Of a stretch of DNA of 35,175 nucleotides, positions 28,493-35,175 are shown piece after piece. The position numbers and the translations under genes were made by a program. The stretch is taken from assembly GCA_009731375.1 (NCBI GenBank), contig BJOX01000004.1:986196-1021370 (forward strand), read 5' to 3'. Each line of letters starts with the position of its first letter. Positions within the stretch are counted from its first letter, which is position 1. This stretch comes from Paulinella micropora. Its lineage: Eukaryota; Cercozoa; Imbricatea; Euglyphida. The notes under the pieces are model-generated. The model had not been told where the DNA came from. It saw nothing but the letters and a program-made list of their open reading frames with translations, and did no database searches.

Positions 28493-28545
28493 TTTGCTGC
28501 AGGGAGTGGCTGAGTGTGAAGTCTTTCTCGTCGTGCCAGCACTCG
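28493..28545 (-). CDS. Possible host exon next to assembly gap
   Basis: The minus strand reads CWHDEKDFTLSHSLQQ up to the gap at 28492. The W-x-D-E-K-D-F pattern would suit the loop before the TIR segment of 28080-28153. Splice sites are weak. Confidence 0.3.
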
Positions 28546-28828
28546 GTCCCCACCCACCCACCCCCTTACCCCCCCCTTTCATTTTTCTTTTCCTTCCTCT
28601 TTCTTCCTGTTTCTTGCTTGACGTTCCTTTCTTTCCCCTTCTTTCCTTACTTTCCTTCCCTTCCTCCTTCCTTCTTACTTGCTTCCTTGCTGGCTTCCTT
28701 GCTTGCTTCCTTTTTTTCATACCTCTCCTTCTCCTTAGCCTTCTCTTTCTCCTTCTCCTCCTCCCTCCTTATTCTCCCCTTTGCCCTCCTCCTCCTCCTC
28801 CTCCTCCTCCTCCTCCCCTGCGCTGCAC

Positions 28829-28876
28829 CTTGAGCATGCCGATCGCGTCGACTCGCTGTCCTCCCTGCTGGTCCAC
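28829..28876 (-). CDS. Probable host exon of a minus-strand gene (VDQQGGQRVD...)
   Basis: A CTGGCAG acceptor and an AAG/GTGCAG donor bound exactly 16 codons, VDQQGGQRVDAIGMLK, phase 0 at both ends. It follows the exon at 29171-29275 in the same phase. Confidence 0.45.
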
Positions 28877-29170
28877 CTGCCAGCACAAGCTTCCCATCTT
28901 GCACACTTCCTGACTTGTACCGCTTGCTAACAGACGGACGAAAACTTTATAGACAGTCAAAAAATCATAGAAAGAAAGCAACAGGGAACACATGAGGAAA
29001 CATTGAAACACAAGAAGAGAGCAAAGATAGCCATAACAGCAGGAAGAATAGAAAACAAAAAGCACAAGCACGCTTGTCGCTAATAAGCCATGCAGTGCAG
29101 GGAAACATGCAACAACGTCAACAGGCGAGCATTCGCATTAGTTGGCAAGTGCAGTTTGCTGTCTGCGTAC

Positions 29171-29275
29171 CCAGCAGCTGATGCGCTCTTGCTTCGGCTT
29201 CTCGTACAGCAGCGCCACCAGCGCATTGCTGTCCGCCTGCTCCATAGACACGCGCAAGACGCCATTAATTTTCGT
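29171..29275 (-). CDS. Probable host exon of a minus-strand gene (SMEQADSNAL...)
   Basis: A 105-base open segment codes TKINGVLRVSMEQADSNALV and continues ALLYEKPKQERISCW up to a TGG/GTACGC donor (phase 0). It is the most upstream exon seen of the series. The mixed codon usage is clearly unlike the surrounding CT, GA and G arrays. The upstream acceptor (GAGAG) is weak, so the left edge is uncertain. Confidence 0.45.
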
Positions 29276-29324
29276 CTCTCTTCTCCTTTCTTTTCTTTTG
29301 CTTTCTAGGACCTGCGCGCGCGCA

Positions 29325-29327
<3 letters not shown>

Positions 29328-29412
<85 letters not shown>

Positions 29413-29447
29413 GGAGGGGGGGGGGGGGGGGGGGCGGGCGGGGGGGT

Positions 29448-29496
<49 letters not shown>

Positions 29497-29534
29497 NNNN
29501 NNNNNNGCCTGCCACACGAGCGAGCGAGCGAGCG

Positions 29535-29586
<52 letters not shown>
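29328..29586. repeat. GT, GA and poly-G arrays with assembly gap
   Basis: A GT array, a GA array, a run of about 75 mostly G bases (29413-29496), an N10 gap (29497-29506), a GAGC array and a second GA array. Confidence 0.95.
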
Positions 29587-29587
<1 letters not shown>

Positions 29588-29669
29588 AAGTTCTTACTAC
29601 ATCATTGTCTTCGGAAAAACTAGCAGAGATATCTTCCCCGAGAGGGCGGCTGGGAAGCCGAGAGAAATC

Positions 29670-29880
29670 CCTGCTACTTCAGTGCAATCAACTAGGACTT
29701 CAAGCGCTTCGTGCTCAACCACTTCTCGTGAGACCTATGTGGCAGCTCATTAGAAAGCTCTTGGCACAAGCTTTCAAACGAGCTGCTTCACTAAGAATCA
29801 AAAGCAGGATCGGCCAAAGCCGTTGTTTATTGTACTTACGAAGTAGCAACAAAGACGGCGCTTTTAGATAGTTATTGTAC
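29670..29880. repeat. CAAGCGCTT-family repeat copy
   Basis: TTCAGTGCAATCAACTAGGA, CTTCAAGCGCTTCGTGCTCA, AGAAAGCTCTTGGCACAAGC and GTACTT(A/C)(C/T)GAAGTAGCAAC (twice) show relation to the foldback family at 27461-27645. Confidence 0.5.
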
Positions 29881-29963
29881 TTCTGAAGTAGCAACTTCCT
29901 TAGACATCCTCGGAAAGAGGGAGAACATCCTCATCATGAGCAAAATATTTGACGGAAATCAGG

Positions 29964-29965
29964 AG

Positions 29966-30003
<38 letters not shown>

Positions 30004-30020
30004 NNNNNNNNNNAAAAAAA
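29964..30020. repeat. Poly-A run with assembly gap
   Basis: About 40 A, an N10 gap (30004-30013) and further A. Confidence 0.95.
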
Positions 30021-30084
30021 ACGTAAATTCCGAGAACATTTGGCGGAGATAAACTATTCTTCATGGAATGGCCCTCGTGTAGCG

Positions 30085-30745
30085 ACCTGATTTATCCCGT
30101 CGGCGCTGGCTAGCTGGAAGGAGATTATTGTAAGCATTATCATCATTCCTATTATTGTTATTATTTTTGTTTTTATTATTTTCTTGTAGCAACATAACCT
30201 CTTTAATGTCGTCTGCGCTGGCTAGCTGGAACGAGGTTATCATAATTATCATCATCATTATCATTACTGTCATTATTGTCTTTGTTATTGTTATTATTAT
30301 TATCATTATCATTCACGTGGGAACCTCTTTTGATGTCGTCTGCGCTGGCTAGCTGGAACGAGATTATCATAATTATTATCAAGGACATTATTGTCATTAT
30401 TGTATTGTTGTTAATATTGTGGTTATTGTTGTTATTGTTATTATTATTGTGATTCACGTGGCTACCTCTTTGACATCGTCTGCACTAGCTAGCTGGAACG
30501 AGATTATCATAACTATTATCATTATTGTCATTATTGTATGTTGTTGTTAATATTGTGGTTATTGTTGTTATTGTTATATGTTATCATTGTCATTACCTCT
30601 TTGATATCGCCTGCGCTAGCTAGCTGGAAGGAGATTATCATAATTATTATCACTAATGTTATTGTTATTGTTATTAACACTGTCATTCACGTGGCGACCT
30701 CTTTGATATCGTCTGCGCTGGCTAGCTGGAAGGAGACCGCTGCAC
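30085..30745. repeat. Minisatellite of about 100-140-base units (GCTGGCTAGCTGGA)
   Basis: Six units share ACCTCTTTGATATCGTCTGC, GCTGGCTAGCTGGAACGAG and ATTATCATAATTATTATCA, followed by variable ATT/GTT stretches. Units begin near 30095, 30193, 30325, 30465, 30596 and 30696. Confidence 0.85.
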
Positions 30746-30935
30746 TTGGCGCTGAGGCCGGCTTCGCCGCCTGCTTGCAGCATCCGTTTGCACAACATGC
30801 AGGCGTAGTGGGGTGAGACCAACGATGGATTGAAAAAACCAGCGACTGCTTGCAGCAACAGTCAGTTTGCCCAAAAGCCAGTTTTGCAAAGCGTGAATCC
30901 GTAGTTCCGTAGTGGGGCAATGCCAACGAATGCAA

Positions 30936-30937
30936 AA

Positions 30938-30968
<31 letters not shown>

Positions 30969-30995
30969 AAATAAAAATAAAAAAATAAAAAATAA

Positions 30996-31026
<31 letters not shown>

Positions 31027-31085
31027 AAATAATAATAATAATAATAAATAAATAAAAATAAAATATTATATATATATATATATAT
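30936..31085. repeat. AAAT, AAT and AT arrays
   Basis: A simple-repeat block between the minisatellite and the repeat described at 31086-31430. Confidence 0.95.
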
Positions 31086-31087
31086 AT

Positions 31088-31155
31088 AAAGTACCATGAG
31101 CATCTGCACACGTACATATCATGTCGCTGAATAGATAAGCGTGTTGATGAAAAAA

Positions 31156-31221
<66 letters not shown>

Positions 31222-31228
31222 GTATATA

Positions 31229-31289
<61 letters not shown>

Positions 31290-31302
31290 GATTATTATTA
31301 TT

Positions 31303-31349
<47 letters not shown>

Positions 31350-31430
31350 GTGTACCATGAGCATCTGCACACGTACATATCATGTCGCTGAACAGATAAG
31401 CGTGTTTATTAAAAAAAAAAATTATATATA
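31088..31430. repeat. Duplicated 75-base unit with AT/ATT arrays between
   Basis: GTACCATGAGCATCTGCACA with ATATCATGTCGCTGAA and GATAAGCGTGTT occurs at about 31090-31160 and 31353-31425, each followed by a poly-A run and TATATA. AT, ATT and AT arrays separate them. Confidence 0.85.
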
Positions 31431-31437
31431 TATATAA

Positions 31438-31515
<78 letters not shown>

Positions 31516-31517
31516 TT

Positions 31518-31744
31518 ACTATATCTGAGGCGTACTGATGCAGCTAATGGCATATCCTCAACGGACATAAGCCTCCAATACCCTTGTTCGAGGTCCTCCA
31601 CCCACCCGTGTCAGTCTCTCGCCGCCTCATGATCGGGGCCACCGATGGAGCTCCTGAGGGCAAGACTGCACTAAGCCGAGGTTATTCCGCAGTCCCAGCA
31701 ACCTCTTGCAAGACGTCACCGAATGTGCAAGTGCATACACCAAG
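31518..31744 (+). repeat. Family A repeat, copy 3 (cut by assembly gap)
   Basis: It matches the first 227 bases of 19458-19867 with small differences (CCACCCACCC for CCACCCCCCC, and an inserted CC near 31624), then enters an N run (31745-31854). Confidence 0.85.
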
Positions 31745-31854
31745 NNNNNNNNNNNNNNNNNNNNNNNNNNNNNNNNNNNNNNNNNNNNNNNNNNNNNNNN
31801 NNNNNNNNNNNNNNNNNNNNNNNNNNNNNNNNNNNNNNNNNNNNNNNNNNNNNN

Positions 31855-31928
<74 letters not shown>

Positions 31929-31931
<3 letters not shown>

Positions 31932-32287
31932 ATATCTGAGGCGTACTGATGCAGCTAATGGCATATCCTCAACGGACATAAGCCTCCAATACCCTTGTTC
32001 GAGGTCCTCCACCCCCCCGTGTCAGTCTCTCGCCTGATGATCGGGGCCACCGATGGAGCTCCTGAGGGCAAGACTGCACTAAGCCGAGGTCATTCCGCAG
32101 TCCCAGCAACCTCTTGCAAGACGTCACCGAATGTGCAAGCGCATACACCAAGCGCGGTTGCTAGAGCTGCCTCGAAACCCCACCCATAACAATCTGGTGT
32201 CTGCTGGGTCCTGGGCTATCAACCAGCATATGCGGAGTTTAAGATCTTTTACGCGCGCAACGACCCTCCTCCCCAGCATCTACCACC
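31929..32287 (+). repeat. Family A repeat, copy 4 (3' truncated)
   Basis: It is near identical to copy 1 up to CAGCATCTACCACC, then replaced by CCAT repeats. The last 50 bases of the family are missing. Confidence 0.85.
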
Positions 32288-32705
32288 ATCCATACATGCA
32301 TGCGTCTATCCATCTATCCATCCATGCACCCATCCATCCATCCATCCATCCACCCATCAATCCATCCATCCATCCATCAACTTGAGTCCATCCATCCATC
32401 CATCCATGCATTTATAGATCATCCATCCATCCATCCACCCATCCATCCATCCATCCATCAAACCATCCATCCATCCATATACATACATACATACATACAT
32501 ACATACACATATACACATACACACATACATACATACATACATACATACATCAACCATCCATCCATCCATCCATCCATCCATCCATCCATCCATCCATCTG
32601 ATTCGTTAGGGGTGTTCCACATGTTAGGGATGGATGGATGGATGGATGGATAGATGGATGGATAGATGGATGGATAGATGGATGGATGGATGGATGGATG
32701 GATGG
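32288..32705. repeat. CCAT, CATA and ATGG arrays
   Basis: CCAT arrays on the left and ATGG arrays on the right are mutually complementary (inverted) around 32590-32630. TTCGTTAGGGGTGTTCCACA between them recurs at 32935-32954. Confidence 0.9.
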
Positions 32706-33150
32706 ATATGCATGGATGCCATTGGGTGGACGCATGGATAGATTGGCATACGACAAGATTGTTATACCATGAAGACACCAAAGACAGGTATGGTTTCCTG
32801 GCACAAAGCAAGGAGTTTGCCCTGTGTCAACTGTTTTTGCATGACAATAATAACTTTCTTTTCCCGTAGTAATGGTTGTTTCTTCTGAACAAGTACACTT
32901 TGTTTCCTCACTTGCATGCTTGTGATAAAATATTCGTTAGGGGTGTTCCACATGTTTTACGTCTTATCGTCTGGGATTGTGAGGATTGGAGACTCACTGG
33001 CACATAGTTTGTTTCAAAAGTCCTTTCTCTTTCTCCTACTGTGTTGACCACTGCTCCGTAACCAGATTTGCAAGACAAAGAACCACAGGGGTGTTCACGT
33101 AAAAGTCGACCTTCTCAGAATGCCAAAAAAAAAACAACATGTATATATCA
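32706..33150. other. Unique host segment
   Basis: About 445 bases without a recognisable gene. It contains the second copy of TTCGTTAGGGGTGTTCCACA and a short A run at 33125-33134 just before the foldback element. Confidence 0.4.
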
Positions 33151-33152
33151 TA

Positions 33153-33780
33153 TCACCAAACAAACATAAAGTAGAAAACCAAGAAGATATAGTGTATCTT
33201 TCAAACACACAAGCAGTGCAAAGACGCCTCGTGGTCCTGCTGTAAATATAGAAGTATTTTCTAAGTTAACTCTAATTTCTCATAGTCCAAAAATTGGGTC
33301 ATATTCACGCAAACCATGTGCCTTCTCCATCATTTGACAGCCCTATCGAATGGTACCACATCGAAACTTGCGGTCGGTTTGGTTGAACTCGAGTAATAAC
33401 ACAACTGTGTCGACGTCAGGAATAAGTTAAGAATTTCATAGAAAACAGGCTAAACAGGTTAGCATATTTTCTATGAAATTCTCATTCCGGTCACAGTTGT
33501 GTCTTGGGATTATTACTCTAGTTACTCGAGTTCAACCAAACCGACCGCAAGTTTCGATGTGGTATAATTCGATAGGGCTAAGTAGCTATAGGGCTGTCAA
33601 ATGCTAGGGAAGGCACATGCATATGGTTTGCGTGAATATGACACAACTTTTGGACTATGAGAAATTGGAGCTAGGCTTCAACCCGCGCGCAGGGATCAGA
33701 GGCGTCTTTAAATTTGCACTGGTTGTGTGTTTGAAAGATTCTGTATCTTGTTAGTTTTCTACTTTATGTTTGTTTAGTGA
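33153..33780. mobile_element. Foldback (long inverted repeat) element of about 630 bases
   Basis: The left arm (from TCACCAAACAAACATAAAGT) and the right arm (to ACTTTATGTTTGTTTAGTGA) are inverted copies of about 300 bases each. They contain paired segments such as TTTCAAACACACAA, TTTCTCATAGTCCAAAA, CATATTCACGCAAACCAT, TTTGACAGCCCTAT, CGAAACTTGCGGTCGGTTTG and AATTTCATAGAAAA. The loop is only about 20-30 bases near 33441-33475. No protein is encoded. This is a non-autonomous foldback or MITE-like element, or a recent inverted duplication; the RNA would form a very long hairpin. Confidence 0.8.
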
Positions 33781-33799
33781 CATTACGTATTCCCCCCCT

Positions 33800-33847
<48 letters not shown>

Positions 33848-33863
33848 GAGGGGNNNNNNNNNN
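33800..33863. repeat. Poly-T run with assembly gap
   Basis: About 45 T follow the foldback element, then GGAGGGG and an N10 gap (33854-33863). Confidence 0.95.
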
Positions 33864-34126
33864 ACAAACGTACTGCGTACAGCAACTTCACCCACAACAA
33901 CAAAGTTTTCGGGTTGAAAACTGGGCCGCGTCGGCCGAGCCTGCTCGTTTTTGGGCCCCAACGGGGAGCTGGCCGGAAAAATGGTAAAACGTTATATATC
34001 AGGACCAGTGTGCTGTCCCTTCTCTTCTCTCCTTCTCACTTGCTCCATCTCTCGAACCATGAACAATCAACAAATTTACAGCCATGACGCATGCTTTGCA
34101 CGTGTCCGGGATTCAGTCAGGTACAA

Positions 34127-35062
<936 letters not shown>

Positions 35063-35095
35063 GTAATCTGCCTGCTCGTGTACTGGTGGCTTGAC

Positions 35096-35098
<3 letters not shown>

Positions 35099-35175
<77 letters not shown>
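35099..35175. repeat. GA array at the window end
   Basis: A GA dinucleotide array runs to the end of the window. Confidence 0.95.

Overview
The window joins two very different kinds of DNA. Positions 1 to about 15,100 are AT-rich, densely coding and virus-like. The remaining 20 kb is a eukaryotic genome landscape of microsatellites, short interspersed repeats and small exons. The left part is best read as an integrated Polinton/Maverick or Polinton-like virus (PLV) of a eukaryote, probably a protist or alga. It carries the morphogenetic set of that group: a capsid-sized major capsid candidate (1741-3210), a penton-like minor capsid protein (3298-4110), an adenain-type cysteine protease (4133-4597), an FtsK/HerA-type packaging ATPase (6868-7701) and a retroviral-type integrase (13852-14813). 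The replication module is not seen. The partial gene at 1-429 may be the end of a replication protein, and the left terminus lies outside the window.

Viral layout: most genes lie on the minus strand and form a structural block. A long phage-like fibre gene with a C-terminal S74 intramolecular chaperone (8868-12973, interrupted by an 804-base assembly gap) is followed by a two-helix membrane protein (8499-8875), a beta-rich small protein (7865-8227), the ATPase, a small basic virion-like protein (6410-6721), a coiled-coil/proline-rich protein (4560-6296) that runs out of frame into the protease, the minor capsid protein, the major capsid candidate, and a second structural protein (463-1686). 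A few small genes and the integrase lie on the plus strand. Spacing is extremely tight: divergent start codons are 11 and 13 bases apart and convergent genes overlap at their stops.

Two signal systems stand out. A TAATATA-like motif sits directly against the start codon of at least nine genes. Three consecutive co-directional junctions (7702-7864, 6722-6867, 6297-6409) each carry two hairpins, one just after the stop codon and one just before the next gene, resembling the hairpin 3'-end signals known from mimiviruses and their virophages. Several viral reading frames are broken: a +1 shift at an A7 run before the protease, a shift in the integrase, a shift in 13026-13549 and a TGA in the fibre gene. 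The copy is therefore either decaying, poorly sequenced or recoded.

Host part: 15.7-35.2 kb holds kilobase-scale CTAT/ATGT/AAT/CT/TTC arrays, a dispersed 410-base repeat in four copies, a tRNA-derived SINE with recognisable A and B boxes, several minisatellites, and a 630-base foldback element (33153-33780). Scattered exons are visible: a minus-strand series with a TIR-like segment (26.1-29.3 kb), MORN repeats in head-to-head orientation (21.46-21.80 kb) and a three-exon plus-strand gene (34127-35062). I cannot name the host. Twelve N runs mark assembly gaps, so the virus/host junction near 15.1-15.7 kb should be treated as unproven until spanned by single reads.
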